Notes: a model not told the origin generated them from the sequence alone. 64,000 bases of DNA from Azotobacter bryophylli (GCF_042643485.1 NZ_JBHRSJ010000034.1:496001-560000); one strand, 5' to 3'; positions 45,138-54,586 are shown, numbered from the stretch's first letter. Numbers and translations: made by a program.

Positions 45138-46907
45138 TCATAGGCCCTGTTCGCTGAGCCAGAGGTTGAGCGCGGCCAGCTGCCAGAGCCGGGAGCCGCG
45201 CAGCGGGGTCAGATGGTCCTGCGGGGCGCCGAGCAGCCGCTCGACCTCGGCCGGCTCGAACAGGCCGCGGTCCTGGCTGGGGTCGAGCAGCAGCTCGCGC
45301 ACCCAGTCCAGGGTCGCACCCCGCAGGTGCTTGAGGCCGGGCACCGGGAAATAGCCCTTGGGTCGGTCGATGACTTCCGCCGGGATGACCCGGCGGGCGG
45401 CCTCCTTGAGCACGTGCTTGCCGCCGCCGGGCAGCTTGAAGCCCGGCGGGATGCGCGCCGAGAGCTCGACGGTGCGGTAGTCGAGAAACGGCGTGCGCGC
45501 CTCCAGGCCCCAGGCCATGGTCATGTTGTCGACCCGCTTGACCGGGTCTTCGACCAGCATCACGGTGCTGTCCAGGCGCAGCGCCTTGTCCACCGGATCA
45601 AGCGCGCCGGGCTGGGCGAAATGCTCGCGGACGAACTGCCCGGCATGGTCGGCGCCGCGCCACTTCTCCCGCACCGTGGCCAGGTACTGGTCGTGCTCGC
45701 TGTCGAAGAAGGCCTCGCGATAGGCCGCGTAGGGATCGGCGGCGCCGACCAGGGGCGGATACCAGTGGTAGCCGGCGAACAGCTCGTCGGCGCCCTGGCC
45801 GCTCTGCACCACCTTGCAGTGCCGGGCCACCTCCCGGGCGAGCAGGTAGAAGGCGATGCAGTCGTGGCTGACCATCGGCTCGCTCATGGCGCGGAAGGCC
45901 GCCGGCAACTGCTCGATGATCTCCCGCTCGGCGATGCGCAGCTGGTGGTGGCGGGTGGCGTAGTGGCGGGCGATCAGGTCGGAGTACTGGAACTCGTCGC
46001 CGCGCTCGCCGCCAGCGTCCTCGAAGCCGATGGAGAAGGTCAGCAGATCCTCCACCCCGGCCTCGCGCAGGAGGCCGACCAGCAGGCTGGAATCCACCCC
46101 GCCGGAGAGCAGCACGCCGACCTCCACCGCCGCCCGCTGACGGATCTCCACCGCCTGGCGCAGGCTGTCGAGCAGCACGTCGCGCCACTCCGGCAGGCCG
46201 AAGCCGCGCTCGTCCTCCCGCGGGCCGTAATCCAGCCGCCACCAGGTGCGCTGCTCGCGCCGGCCGGCGGCGTCGACGCGCAGCCAGGTCGCCGGCGGCA
46301 GCTTCTCCACCTCGGCCAGCAGGGTGCGCGGCGCCGGCACCACGGCGTGGAAGTTCAGGTAATGGTTGAGCGCCACCGGGTCCAGGGCGCCGCCGATGTC
46401 GCCGCCGGCCAGCAGCGCCGGCAGGGTCGAGGCGAAACGCAGGCGCTGGCCGCTGCGCGACAGGTACAGCGGCTTGACGCCGAGGCGGTCGCGGGCGAGG
46501 AACAGGCGCTGGGCATCGCGCTCCCAGACGGCGAAGGCGAACATGCCGTTGAGCCGCGGCAGCAGCGCCTCGCCCCAGGCGTGATAGCCCTTGAGCAGCA
46601 CCTCGGTGTCGCCGTCGGAGAAGAAGCGGTAGCCGAGGCTTTCCAGCTCGTCGCGCAGCTCCGGGTAGTTGTAGATGGCGCCGTTGAACGCCAGGGCGAG
46701 GCCGAGTTCGCTGTCGACCATCGGCTGGCCGGAGGCTGCGGCCAGATCCATGATCTTCAGCCGCCGGTGGCCGAGGGCGATCGGCCCTTGGCCGTGCACG
46801 CCCCAGTCGTCCGGGCCGCGGGAGGCGAGGTGGTGGGTGATGCGCTCGACCGCTGCGAGATCGGCCGGGCGCCTGTCGAAGCGAAGTTCACCGCAAATGC
46901 CGCACAT
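45138..46907 (-). CDS. asnO: N-acetylglutaminylglutamine amidotransferase (asparagine synthetase-like)
   Basis: A 589-residue class II glutamine amidotransferase that amidates N-acetylglutaminylglutamine to the osmolyte NAGGN. The N-terminal nucleophile is Cys2 (MCGICGELRF). The GATase_7 domain (about 2-210) contains RGPDDWGVHG, GHRRLKIMDL and AFNGAIYNYPELR. The synthetase domain (about 225-570) carries the PP-loop VLLSGGVDSSLL. The genetic context, ngg and the M42 peptidase, decides against a plain asparagine synthetase. It is the first gene of the operon; the MarR gene diverges 169 bp away, and that region probably holds an osmotically induced promoter. Confidence 0.93.
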   Translation of the reverse strand: MCGICGELRFDRRPADLAAVERITHHLASRGPDDWGVHGQGPIALGHRRLKIMDLAAASGQPMVDSELGLALAFNGAIYNYPELRDELESLGYRFFSDGDTEVLLKGYHAWGEALLPRLNGMFAFAVWERDAQRLFLARDRLGVKPLYLSRSGQRLRFASTLPALLAGGDIGGALDPVALNHYLNFHAVVPAPRTLLAEVEKLPPATWLRVDAAGRREQRTWWRLDYGPREDERGFGLPEWRDVLLDSLRQAVEIRQRAAVEVGVLLSGGVDSSLLVGLLREAGVEDLLTFSIGFEDAGGERGDEFQYSDLIARHYATRHHQLRIAEREIIEQLPAAFRAMSEPMVSHDCIAFYLLAREVARHCKVVQSGQGADELFAGYHWYPPLVGAADPYAAYREAFFDSEHDQYLATVREKWRGADHAGQFVREHFAQPGALDPVDKALRLDSTVMLVEDPVKRVDNMTMAWGLEARTPFLDYRTVELSARIPPGFKLPGGGKHVLKEAARRVIPAEVIDRPKGYFPVPGLKHLRGATLDWVRELLLDPSQDRGLFEPAEVERLLGAPQDHLTPLRGSRLWQLAALNLWLSEQGL

Positions 46908-47076
46908 AAATCCTTACCGGTTCTGCCGTTGGGGAATGTGTTTCCGGGCGTGGTCACTGAGTAGGCCAGCACTGGACGCAAAGGTTCGCACTGGTCGTCC
47001 GTCCATCGATCAGTTTTTACACCAAAGCAGAGGGATGCTTAGATGTCAAAATTCTTTGGCCGGTAAAATCGCGGAA

Positions 47077-47538
47077 ATGCTCGACAATAATGTTTCATGT
47101 GAAAGTGATATTGCGGTATTCGAACAGTCCCTGTTCCAGGCCATGCGGCGCCTGCAGCAGGCCGGAGAGGTGCACGCCAAGCGGATGGCCCGGCACGGCG
47201 GCCTGACGCCGATGCAGCTGCTGATCCTCGAAGTGCTGGCCGGCGAGAAGCGCCTGACCGCCAGTGCCCTGAGCGGGCGGGTCAGCCTCACCGCGGCGAC
47301 CCTGTCCGGCCTGCTCGACCGGCTGGAGGAACGCGGCCTGCTGCAGCGCCAGCGCGACGACCAGGACCGCCGGCGGCAGTGGCTGCTGCTCAGCGAGGCC
47401 GGGCGCGAGCTGCTGCACGCGGCGCCGTCGCTGCTGCCGCCGGAGTTCCGCACGCGCTTCGCCGCGCTGCCGGAGTGGGAGCGGCATCTGCTGACCGCCG
47501 CGCTGCTGCGGGCGGCGGAGTTGTGCGGGGTGGAATAG
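47077..47538 (+). CDS. MarR family transcriptional regulator
   Basis: A 153-residue dimeric winged-helix regulator. HTH core: GLTPMQLLILEVLAGEKRLTASALSGRVSLTAATLSGLLDRLEERGLLQRQRDDQDRRRQWLLLSEAGREL, with the wing DQDRR. It is divergent from the NAGGN operon, which makes that operon its most likely target, as suggested by the same arrangement in P. aeruginosa. The start is uncertain: ATG 47077 was preferred; ATG 47035 would add 14 residues. The ribosome site is weak in both cases. Confidence 0.88.
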   Translation: MLDNNVSCESDIAVFEQSLFQAMRRLQQAGEVHAKRMARHGGLTPMQLLILEVLAGEKRLTASALSGRVSLTAATLSGLLDRLEERGLLQRQRDDQDRRRQWLLLSEAGRELLHAAPSLLPPEFRTRFAALPEWERHLLTAALLRAAELCGVE

Positions 47539-47605
47539 GGGCTCCCCTCGCAGGACAAACCCTCCAGGGCCGGTTATCGGCTTTCGAAAACCCGCGCCAT
47601 CGACC

Positions 47606-49558
47606 TCATTGCCCGCGGATCAACCGACGCAGGGCGAACCGGTTCGGGTGGCAGGCCTCGGCCACCGCCCGCGGCACCGGCAGCGGCTCGTCGTCCAGCC
47701 AGGCCGCCAGCAGCTCCCCGGCCAGCGGCGCACTGAGCAGGCCGCGCGAGCCGTGGCCGCCATTGACGTAGAGCCCGTCGAGCCAGGGGCAGGGTCGTTC
47801 CGGAACCTGCCGGGCGTCCTTGCCGAGCACCGCATAGGCTTCGGCGAAGGCACCGGAATCGGCCAGCGGGCCGACGATGGGCAGGTAGTCCGGGCTGGTG
47901 CAGCGGAAGCCGGCGCGGCCCTGCAGGTCCGCCGGCTGCAGGCGGTCGATCTGCAGCCGGTCGGCGAGGTCGGTGGAGATATCCCGCAGCAGTTGCAGGT
48001 TCTCCCCGTGTTCTTCGGCGCTGGGTTCGAGGTCGGTGCCGTCGAAGCGGAAGCTGGCGCCCAGGGTGTGCTCGTCGTCGCGCGACGGGGCGACGTAGCC
48101 CTCGGCGCAGAGCACGGTCTTCAGGGCGCGGCTGGCGGCGGTCGCCGGCAGGCGGCTGATCTGCCCGCGGATGCGCTTGAGCGGCAGTTCGACGAAGCGG
48201 GCGATCTCGGCGGCGTTGGCCAGCACCGCGACCGGTGCCCGGGCCAGCAGCGTCTCGCCGGAATAGGCGCACCACTGGCCGTCCTCGCGGCGCAGCTCCA
48301 GCGCTTCCTGATGGAACTGCTGGCGGATGTTGGGATGGGCGGCCAGATGCCGGCAGAGCGCCGGCGGATGCGCCCAGCCGCCCTCGGGGAAGTACAGGCC
48401 GCCGCAATCCAGGGCGACTCCGGCGATGGCTTGCGCCTCCTCGCGGGAGACCGGGCGCAGCAGATCTTCCGGGAAGGCCGTCGCCAGCTGCGCCTGGCGG
48501 CCGGCTTCCTTGTCGTCGAAGGCCAGTTGCAGCACGCCGCAGGCGTCCCAGTCATGGCCCCGCTCGAGCCGCTGCAGCAGGCGCAGGGTGTGGCCGAAAC
48601 CGGCGAGGACAAGGCGCGTGAGCGGCGTGCCGTGGGCGGACAGCTTGAGATAGAGCACGCCCTGGGGGTTGCCGGAGGTTTCTTGGGCGACCCCGTCGCG
48701 GCGCTCCAGCAGGGTCACCTGCCAGCCGCGCCGGGCCAGGTTGGCGGCGCTGGCGCAGCCGGCCAGACCGGCGCCGATCACCAGCGCCCGGCGCGGGCCT
48801 TCAGGGCGCGGCGGGCGGGCGAACCAGGGTTTCTCGGCCGCCTGCGGCTGGCCGCCGAAGCGCCCGGCGAGCATTTCCCGCTTCTGGCCGAAGCCCTTGA
48901 CCCGCTGCATGGCGAAACCGGCCTCGATCAGCCCGCGGCGGACGAAGCCGGCGCTGGTGAAGGTGGCCAGGGTCGCCTCGGCGGCCGAGAGCCGGGCGAG
49001 CTGGGCGAACAGCTGCGGCGTCCACATCTCTGGGTTCTTCGCCGGGGAGAAGCCGTCGAGGAACCAGGCGTCGATGCGCGCGTCGAGTTCCGGCAGCCGC
49101 TCCAGCACGTCGCCGACCAGCAGGGTCAGGACCACGCGGCCCTCGGCGAAGACCAAGCGCTGGAAGCTCGGATGCACGGCCAGGTACTGCGCCAGCAGTT
49201 GCTCGGCGTAGCCGGCCAGCTCCGGCCAGAGGGCGAGGGCCTTGTGCAGGTCGGTGCGGGTCAGGGGGAACTTCTCGACGCTGACGAAGTGCAGGCGGGC
49301 GTCGGCCGGCGCCGTGCGCTCGAACAGCTGCCAGGCGCAGAGGAAGTTCAGGCCGGTGCCGAAGCCGGTCTCGCCGACGGTCAGCCGGCCGCCGGCGGGC
49401 AGCGCGGCGAAGCGCTGCGGCAGCGCGTTGTGGCCGAGGAACACGTAGCGGGTTTCCTCCAGCCCCGAGGCGCGGGAGAAGTACACGTCGCCGAAGCCGC
49501 GCGACAGCGGCTGGCCCTGTGCGTCCCAATCGAGCTGGGCGTGCTGGAAATCGGACAT
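47606..49558 (-). CDS. mnmC: Bifunctional tRNA mnm5s2U34 biosynthesis protein MnmC
   Basis: A 650-residue enzyme finishing the 5-methylaminomethyl modification at the tRNA wobble uridine. The N-terminal SAM methyltransferase domain (about 1-235) has VGETGFGTGLNFL and DAWFLDGFSPAKNPEMW. The C-terminal FAD oxidoreductase domain (about 255-645) starts with VIGAGLAGCASAANLARRGW and ends in VNGGHGSRGLLSAPLAGE. Both halves are complete. ATG 49558 is the family start (MSDFQHAQLDWDAQGQPLSRGFGDVYFS). It diverges from pap. Confidence 0.95.
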   Translation of the reverse strand: MSDFQHAQLDWDAQGQPLSRGFGDVYFSRASGLEETRYVFLGHNALPQRFAALPAGGRLTVGETGFGTGLNFLCAWQLFERTAPADARLHFVSVEKFPLTRTDLHKALALWPELAGYAEQLLAQYLAVHPSFQRLVFAEGRVVLTLLVGDVLERLPELDARIDAWFLDGFSPAKNPEMWTPQLFAQLARLSAAEATLATFTSAGFVRRGLIEAGFAMQRVKGFGQKREMLAGRFGGQPQAAEKPWFARPPRPEGPRRALVIGAGLAGCASAANLARRGWQVTLLERRDGVAQETSGNPQGVLYLKLSAHGTPLTRLVLAGFGHTLRLLQRLERGHDWDACGVLQLAFDDKEAGRQAQLATAFPEDLLRPVSREEAQAIAGVALDCGGLYFPEGGWAHPPALCRHLAAHPNIRQQFHQEALELRREDGQWCAYSGETLLARAPVAVLANAAEIARFVELPLKRIRGQISRLPATAASRALKTVLCAEGYVAPSRDDEHTLGASFRFDGTDLEPSAEEHGENLQLLRDISTDLADRLQIDRLQPADLQGRAGFRCTSPDYLPIVGPLADSGAFAEAYAVLGKDARQVPERPCPWLDGLYVNGGHGSRGLLSAPLAGELLAAWLDDEPLPVPRAVAEACHPNRFALRRLIRGQ

Positions 49559-49736
49559 GGAGCCCCCTGGGTGAGTCGAGGCGGGCATTCTAGTGGCCAG
49601 GGCGGCCGCTGGGCCAATCCGGCTCGTCGGGCCGCTTGCGCCGGCGCCGAAACGGGGCGCGCGGGCCGTGGCAGAACTGCCGACAAACCGCCATCGATCC
49701 GTTACCCTGAAAGCTTCTTTCCCCGAGGAGCAGTCC

Positions 49737-51221
49737 ATGTTCGAGTCCGCGGAAATCGGCCATACCATCGACAAGGCCACCTACGATAGCCAAGTTCCGG
49801 CTCTGCGCGAGGCACTGCTGAGCGCCCAGTTGGACCTGCTGGAGCAGGCGCGCTTTCCGGTGCTGATCCTGATCTCGGGCATCGAGGGGGCGGGCAAGAG
49901 CGAGACGGTCAAGCTGCTCAACGAGTGGATGGATCCGCGGCATGTGCAGGTCAGCACCTTCGACGAGCAGACCGACGAGGAACTGGCTCACCCGCCGGCC
50001 TGGCGCTACTGGCGGCAGATGCCGCCGAAGGGCAAGATCGGCATCTACTTCGGCAACTGGTACGACCAGATGCTGCAGGCCCGGGTGCACAAGGTGATCG
50101 AGGACCCCCGGCTCGACCAGGCGATCAACGGTGCCGTGCGCCTGGAGCGGATGCTCAGCGAGGAGGGCACGCTGGTCTTCAAGTTCTGGTTCCATCTGTC
50201 GAAGAAGCACATGAAGGAGCGTCTCAAGACGCTCGAGAACGATCCCCTGCACAGCTGGCGGCTGAGTCCGCTGGACTGGCAGCAGTCGAAGACCTACGAC
50301 CAGTTCGTGCGCTACGGCGAGCGCGTGCTGCGGCGCTGCAGCCGGGACTTCGCGCCCTGGTACGTGATCGACGGCTCGGACGAGCATTACCGCAGCCTGA
50401 GCGTCGGGCGCATCCTCCTCCAGGGCCTGCAGGCGGCCCTTAAGAACAAGGGGCCGGCGAAGCCGAGCCCGCATGCGGCCCCCCTGGTATCCAGCCTGGA
50501 TAACCGTACCCTGCTGGATGCGCTGGACATGAGCCAGGCACTGACCAAGGAAGAGTATCAGGAGCAGCTGATCGCCGAGCAGGCGCGTCTGTCCAGGCTG
50601 ATGCGCGACAAGCGCATGCGCAAGTTCGCGCTGGTGGCGGTGTTCGAAGGCAACGACGCGGCGGGCAAGGGCGGGTCGATCCAGCGCATCGCCGCGGCTC
50701 TGGATCCGCGCCAGTACCGTATCGTTCCCATCGCTTCGCCGACCGAGGAGGAGCGTGCTCAGCCCTATCTCTGGCGCTTCTGGCGGCACATTCCGGCGCG
50801 TGGCAAGTTCACCATCTTCGACCGTTCCTGGTACGGTCGGGTCCTGGTCGAGCGGGTCGAGAATCTCTGCGCTCAGGCCGACTGGCTACGCGCCTATGGC
50901 GAGATCAACGATTTCGAGGAGGAACTGAGCAACGCCGGGGTCGTGCTGGTCAAGTTCTGGCTGGCGATCGATCAGGAGACCCAGCTGCAGCGCTTCAAGG
51001 AACGCGAGGAGACGCCGTTCAAGCACTACAAAATCACCGAGGACGACTGGCGCAACCGCAGCAAGTGGGACGATTACTGCGATGCGGTGGGGGACATGGT
51101 CGATCGCACCAGCACGGCGATAGCGCCCTGGACCTTGGTGGAGGCCAACGACAAGCGCTTCGCCCGGGTGAAGATTCTGCGCACCATCAACGATACGCTG
51201 GAGGCGGCGCTCAACCGGTGA
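49737..51221 (+). CDS. pap: Polyphosphate:AMP phosphotransferase
   Basis: A 494-residue protein of two fused PPK2 domains. The N-terminal half has Walker A GIEGAGKSETVK and GNWYDQML. The C-terminal half has GNDAAGKGGSIQR, FDRSWYGRVLVERV and FKHYKITEDDWRNRSKWDDY. It makes ADP from AMP at the expense of polyphosphate. A GAGGAG site precedes ATG 49737. In Pseudomonas it lies near the NAGGN genes, as here. Its 3' end overlaps the convergent DUF6316 gene by 11 bp. Confidence 0.95.
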   Translation: MFESAEIGHTIDKATYDSQVPALREALLSAQLDLLEQARFPVLILISGIEGAGKSETVKLLNEWMDPRHVQVSTFDEQTDEELAHPPAWRYWRQMPPKGKIGIYFGNWYDQMLQARVHKVIEDPRLDQAINGAVRLERMLSEEGTLVFKFWFHLSKKHMKERLKTLENDPLHSWRLSPLDWQQSKTYDQFVRYGERVLRRCSRDFAPWYVIDGSDEHYRSLSVGRILLQGLQAALKNKGPAKPSPHAAPLVSSLDNRTLLDALDMSQALTKEEYQEQLIAEQARLSRLMRDKRMRKFALVAVFEGNDAAGKGGSIQRIAAALDPRQYRIVPIASPTEEERAQPYLWRFWRHIPARGKFTIFDRSWYGRVLVERVENLCAQADWLRAYGEINDFEEELSNAGVVLVKFWLAIDQETQLQRFKEREETPFKHYKITEDDWRNRSKWDDYCDAVGDMVDRTSTAIAPWTLVEANDKRFARVKILRTINDTLEAALNR

Positions 51222-51453
51222 TGCCGTCGGCCTTGCCGCGTTTCTGCTGGGTCTGTCTGACGGCCATGGCTTCCCGCAGCTGGCAGGCCTGGATGTATCT
51301 GTCGATGGCCCTGAGCGCTTCTTCCCGGGTGGCGAAGGGGCCGTGGAGCTGGCCTTCGCGGGTGTCGAAGTAGTAGCGGCCGTTGATCAGGCTGATGCGA
51401 TCGCTGCGGAAGTGGGTGATCGGGGCCAGGTCAGTCGCACGTTTCCCTTGCAT
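51211..51453 (-). CDS. DUF6316-like small protein, copy 1
   Basis: An 80-residue small protein with the core ITHFRSDRISLINGRYYFDTREGQLHGPFATREEALRAIDRYI and a basic Gln-rich tail. This core is shared almost exactly with the protein at 51607-51825, so the two are tandem duplicates. Function unknown; the fold is probably a short beta-sheet plus helix. GAGG precedes the ATG. It overlaps the end of pap on the opposite strand by 11 bp. Confidence 0.8.
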   Translation of the reverse strand: MQGKRATDLAPITHFRSDRISLINGRYYFDTREGQLHGPFATREEALRAIDRYIQACQLREAMAVRQTQQKRGKADGITG

Positions 51454-51799
51454 GATATGCCTCGTCTACGGCTGCGCCGAAAAAGGAAGCCCCGTAGGGC
51501 ACAGTGGCCCAATAATGGCAAATGCAAGTGAAAATTGGAACCGCTGTGCTAAAACTGCGAGTAGCGGGCCGTGCTGCGTGGGAATACGCCCGGCGGGAGG
51601 CGGGGGCTACGGGGTCTTCGCCGGTCCCCGGTGGGACGTCCGGGCCAGCTTCTGGCGCCGCTGGATGTAGGCCTCGACCTCCTGCTGGGCCTCCTGCCGG
51701 CTGGCATAGGGGCCTTTGAGCACCCCCTCGCGGGTGTCGAAGTAGTAGCGGCCGTTGATCAGGCTGATGCGGTCGCTGCGAAAGTGGGTGATGGGGGCC
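51358..51799. repeat. Tandem duplication block inside the two DUF6316 genes
   Basis: The two copies, 51358-51427 and 51730-51799, are each 70 bp in the same orientation and differ at about three positions by eye. They encode the shared ITHFRSDRISLINGRYYFDTREG core. The DNA between them does not resemble a mobile element. Confidence 0.8.
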
Positions 51800-51825
51800 T
51801 GATCGGACGAGCGTTTTTCGGACAT
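51607..51825 (-). CDS. DUF6316-like small protein, copy 2
   Basis: A 72-residue paralogue of the protein at 51211-51453, sharing ITHFRSDRISLINGRYYFDTREG and G.A.R.EA; only the N-terminus and the tail differ. The two genes contain a nearly identical 70-bp block (51358-51427 and 51730-51799, about three differences), pointing to a recent local duplication. GGGA precedes the ATG. Function unknown. Confidence 0.8.
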   Translation of the reverse strand: MSEKRSSDQAPITHFRSDRISLINGRYYFDTREGVLKGPYASRQEAQQEVEAYIQRRQKLARTSHRGPAKTP

Positions 51826-51974
51826 GAGCTGATTCCCTGCATTGTCATCGCGCAGTATGACTGTTTATTCCTCTGCAAGTTTATCGCTCCGCTCCCGGGC
51901 GTTTCGCGGGCTGTGACCAAGGTCGCAGAGGCACGCCAGTGGCCATCCGGGCTTTTCCGGATGGTCCCGCCCGA

Positions 51975-53369
51975 TCACTCCGGCCCGCCGGCTTCCAGCA
52001 TGCTCTGCGGTCTTACCCAGGCGTCGAAGTCCTCGGCGCTGACGTAGTCCAGCGCCAGCGCCGCCTCGCGCAGGGTGGTGCCTTCGGCATAGGCCTTCTT
52101 GGCGATCTCCGCGGCCTTGTCGTAGCCGATGTGCGGGTTCAGTGCGGTGACCAGCATCAGGCCGCGCTCCAGGAGCTCGGCCATGCGCGCGGCATCCGGT
52201 TCCAGGCCGGCGACGCAGTGTTCGGCGAAGTTGCGGCAGCCGTCGGCGAGCAGGCGCACCGACTGCAGCAGGCTGTGGATGATCACCGGCTTGTAGACGT
52301 TCAGCTGCAGGTGCCCCTGGCTGGCCGCCAGGCCGAGGGTGACGTCGTTGCCGAGCACCTGGCAGGCGATCATCGACAGCGCTTCGCACTGGGTCGGATT
52401 GACCTTGCCGGGCATGATCGAGCTGCCCGGCTCGTTGGCCGGCAGGCGTACCTCGGCGATCCCCGCACGCGGCCCGGAGCCGAGCAGGCGCAGGTCGTTG
52501 GCCAGTTTCATCAGTGCCACCGCCAGGGTCTTCAGGGCGCCGGAGAGGTTCACCAGCGGCTCGTGGCCGGCCAGGGCGGCGAACTTGTTCGGCGCCGAGA
52601 CGAAGGGCAGCCCGGAGAGGGCCGCCAGCTCCGCGGCCATGGCCTCGGCGAAGCCGTGCGGGGCGTTCAGCCCGGTGCCCACCGCGGTGCCGCCCTGGGC
52701 CAGTTCGCAGACTGCCGGCAGGGCGGCGCGGATGGCCCGCTCGGCGAAGTCAAGCTGGGCGACGAAGGCCGACAGCTCCTGGCCGAAGGTGATCGGCGTG
52801 GCGTCCATCATGTGCGTGCGACCGGTCTTGACCAGGCGGGTATGCCGCGCCGCCTGTTCGGTCAGCATCCCGCACAGCTCGGACACGGCCGGCAGCAGGT
52901 CGTTGTGCACGGCGCGCACCGCGGCGATGTGCATGGCGGTGGGAAAGCTGTCGTTGGAACTCTGCGAGCGGTTGACATGGTCGTTGGGATGCACCGGGCT
53001 CTTGCCGCCGCGCGCGCCGCCGGCCAGTTCGTTGGCGCGGCCGGCGATCACCTCGTTGACGTTCATGTTGCTCTGGGTGCCGCTACCGGTCTGCCAGACC
53101 CGCAGCGGGAACTGTTCGTCGTGCTGGCCGGCGAGCACCTCGTCGGCGGCCTGTTCGATCAGCCGGGCGATGTCCGGCGGCAGCGCGCCGATGCGGTCGT
53201 TGACCCGCGCCGCGGCCTTCTTGATCAGCGCCAGGGCGTGCAGCACCGCCAGCGGCATGCGCTCCTGGCCGATGGAGAAATTGATCAGCGAGCGCTGGGT
53301 CTGAGCGCCCCAGTAGGCTTCCTCGGGGACCTCGATCGGGCCCAGGCTGTCGGTTTCGATACGGCTCAT
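51975..53369 (-). CDS. fumC: Class II fumarate hydratase
   Basis: Oxygen-stable, iron-independent fumarase of the TCA cycle, 464 residues. Conserved regions: WGAQTQRSL, VWQTGSGTQSNMNVNEVIAGRA, PNDHVNRSQSSNDSFPTAMH, TGRTHMMDATPITFGQE and the fumarase/aspartase signature GSSIMPGKVNP. Full length and no anomalies. It stands alone here, without the sodA and iron-stress genes that accompany one of the fumC copies in P. aeruginosa. Confidence 0.96.
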   Translation of the reverse strand: MSRIETDSLGPIEVPEEAYWGAQTQRSLINFSIGQERMPLAVLHALALIKKAAARVNDRIGALPPDIARLIEQAADEVLAGQHDEQFPLRVWQTGSGTQSNMNVNEVIAGRANELAGGARGGKSPVHPNDHVNRSQSSNDSFPTAMHIAAVRAVHNDLLPAVSELCGMLTEQAARHTRLVKTGRTHMMDATPITFGQELSAFVAQLDFAERAIRAALPAVCELAQGGTAVGTGLNAPHGFAEAMAAELAALSGLPFVSAPNKFAALAGHEPLVNLSGALKTLAVALMKLANDLRLLGSGPRAGIAEVRLPANEPGSSIMPGKVNPTQCEALSMIACQVLGNDVTLGLAASQGHLQLNVYKPVIIHSLLQSVRLLADGCRNFAEHCVAGLEPDAARMAELLERGLMLVTALNPHIGYDKAAEIAKKAYAEGTTLREAALALDYVSAEDFDAWVRPQSMLEAGGPE

Positions 53370-53525
53370 GCAGCAAACCTCTGGGAGGAGATGGGGTCTT
53401 CAGAAGTGTAGACGCCGAAGCCCCGACGCTCCGCGTACCGCCGCCCATCCCTTGAGGCCCGCCCGGCTTGGGCGCAGAATGGCCGGCCCAGGGGTTGCCC
53501 TGTCCCTACCCGTAAGGATGATCCG

Positions 53526-54026
53526 ATGTCCCGTTTCCGAGTGATTTGTGCCGCCACCCTGCTGTTCTGCGCCAGTGGCCAGGTGCTGGCCGATGCCGCC
53601 AGCCACGCCGAGAAGACCGAGAAGTTCCTCGACCTGATCCAGGCCAACAAGCTGACCACGCCCATCTACATGCAGGTCCAGGACATGTTCGCCCAGCGTT
53701 TCGAAGAGTCCAAGGCGCCGGCGAGCAAGCGGTCGGTGCTGGAGAGCTACCAGGCCCGCGCCAATGCGGCGCTGGACCGCGCGGTCGGCTGGGACCAGAT
53801 CAAGCCCGGGATGGTCAAGCTCTACACCGACACCTTCAACGAGAAGGAAATCTCCGAGCTGATCGACTTCTACCGTTCGCCGCTGGGGCGCAAGGTGATG
53901 GAGAAGATGCCGGCCCTGACCATGCAATCGGCCCAGCTGACCCAGCGCTCGCTGGAGCGCGCCGTGCCTGAGGTCAACAAGCTGCTCGAAGACATGCAGA
54001 AGGAACTGGGAGCGAAAGCCAAATGA
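53526..54026 (+). CDS. DUF2059 periplasmic protein
   Basis: A 166-residue secreted protein. A signal peptide (cleavage about VLADA, residue 22-23) is followed by a helical domain with the DUF2059 pattern (AEKTEKFLDLIQANKL, IKPGMVKLYTDTFNEKEISELIDFYRSPLGRKVMEKMPALT). Function unknown; several members are stress- or envelope-related. Its stop overlaps the bolA-like ATG by 4 bp, so the two are co-translated. A TAAGGATG-type site precedes the ATG. Confidence 0.88.
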   Translation: MSRFRVICAATLLFCASGQVLADAASHAEKTEKFLDLIQANKLTTPIYMQVQDMFAQRFEESKAPASKRSVLESYQARANAALDRAVGWDQIKPGMVKLYTDTFNEKEISELIDFYRSPLGRKVMEKMPALTMQSAQLTQRSLERAVPEVNKLLEDMQKELGAKAK

Positions 54027-54331
54027 CCGCCAAGCGCGAGCGCATCCTGGCCGCCCTGGCCGCTCTTGAGCCCCTGCACCTCGAGGTGCTGGACGAAAGC
54101 CACATGCACAGCCGCGGGCAGGAGAGCCACTACAAGGCGGTGATCGTCAGCCCGCAGTTCTCCGGCCTCAACTCCGTGAAGCGGCATCAGAAGGTCTACG
54201 CCGTCCTCGGCGAGCTGATGCAGCAGGTCCACGCCCTGGCCCTGCACACCTACACCCCGGAAGAGTGGGCGGTGCAGGGCGCCGCCCCGGCCTCTCCGCT
54301 CTGCGCCGGCGGCAGCAAGCACGACCACTGA
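54023..54331 (+). CDS. BolA family protein
   Basis: A 102-residue protein with the BolA fold pattern: LHLEVLDESHMHSRGQESHYKAVIVSPQFSGLNSVKRHQKVYAVLGELM..QVHALALHTYTPEEW. The invariant histidine in RHQKVYA is in place. BolA proteins bind monothiol glutaredoxins and Fe-S clusters or act as regulators. The C-terminus adds a short Cys/His tail (LCAGGSKHDH). No glutaredoxin gene is adjacent. It is coupled to the DUF2059 gene. Confidence 0.92.
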   Translation: MTAKRERILAALAALEPLHLEVLDESHMHSRGQESHYKAVIVSPQFSGLNSVKRHQKVYAVLGELMQQVHALALHTYTPEEWAVQGAAPASPLCAGGSKHDH

Positions 54332-54344
54332 GTCCGTGCCGACC

Positions 54345-54367
54345 CGGCGGCTTTCCGCGAGCCGCCG
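54345..54367 (+). terminator. GC-rich hairpin after the bolA-like gene
   Basis: CGGCGGCT (54345-54352) and AGCCGCCG (54360-54367) pair perfectly around a 7-nt loop, 13 bp after the stop. There is no T run, so it may only slow polymerase or protect RNA ends. Confidence 0.35.
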
Positions 54368-54586
54368 TTGCGCCGCGCTGGCGCTCCCGAGACAGGCGCC
54401 CGTCGTCCCGGCGGGTGCGACCGGGCGCCCCGGGCGCGGCGACGCTTTTGCCTTCGACAAGCGCATCATCTTGCGCCACGATTGCTCCGTGGCGGCCGCC
54501 TGCCGCGCCGCCGCTACGGCCCTCGTTCCTACCCGAATCCGCGGTGCGTCCCGGCGCATCGCCGTCGCACGCAAGACGGAGTTCCC

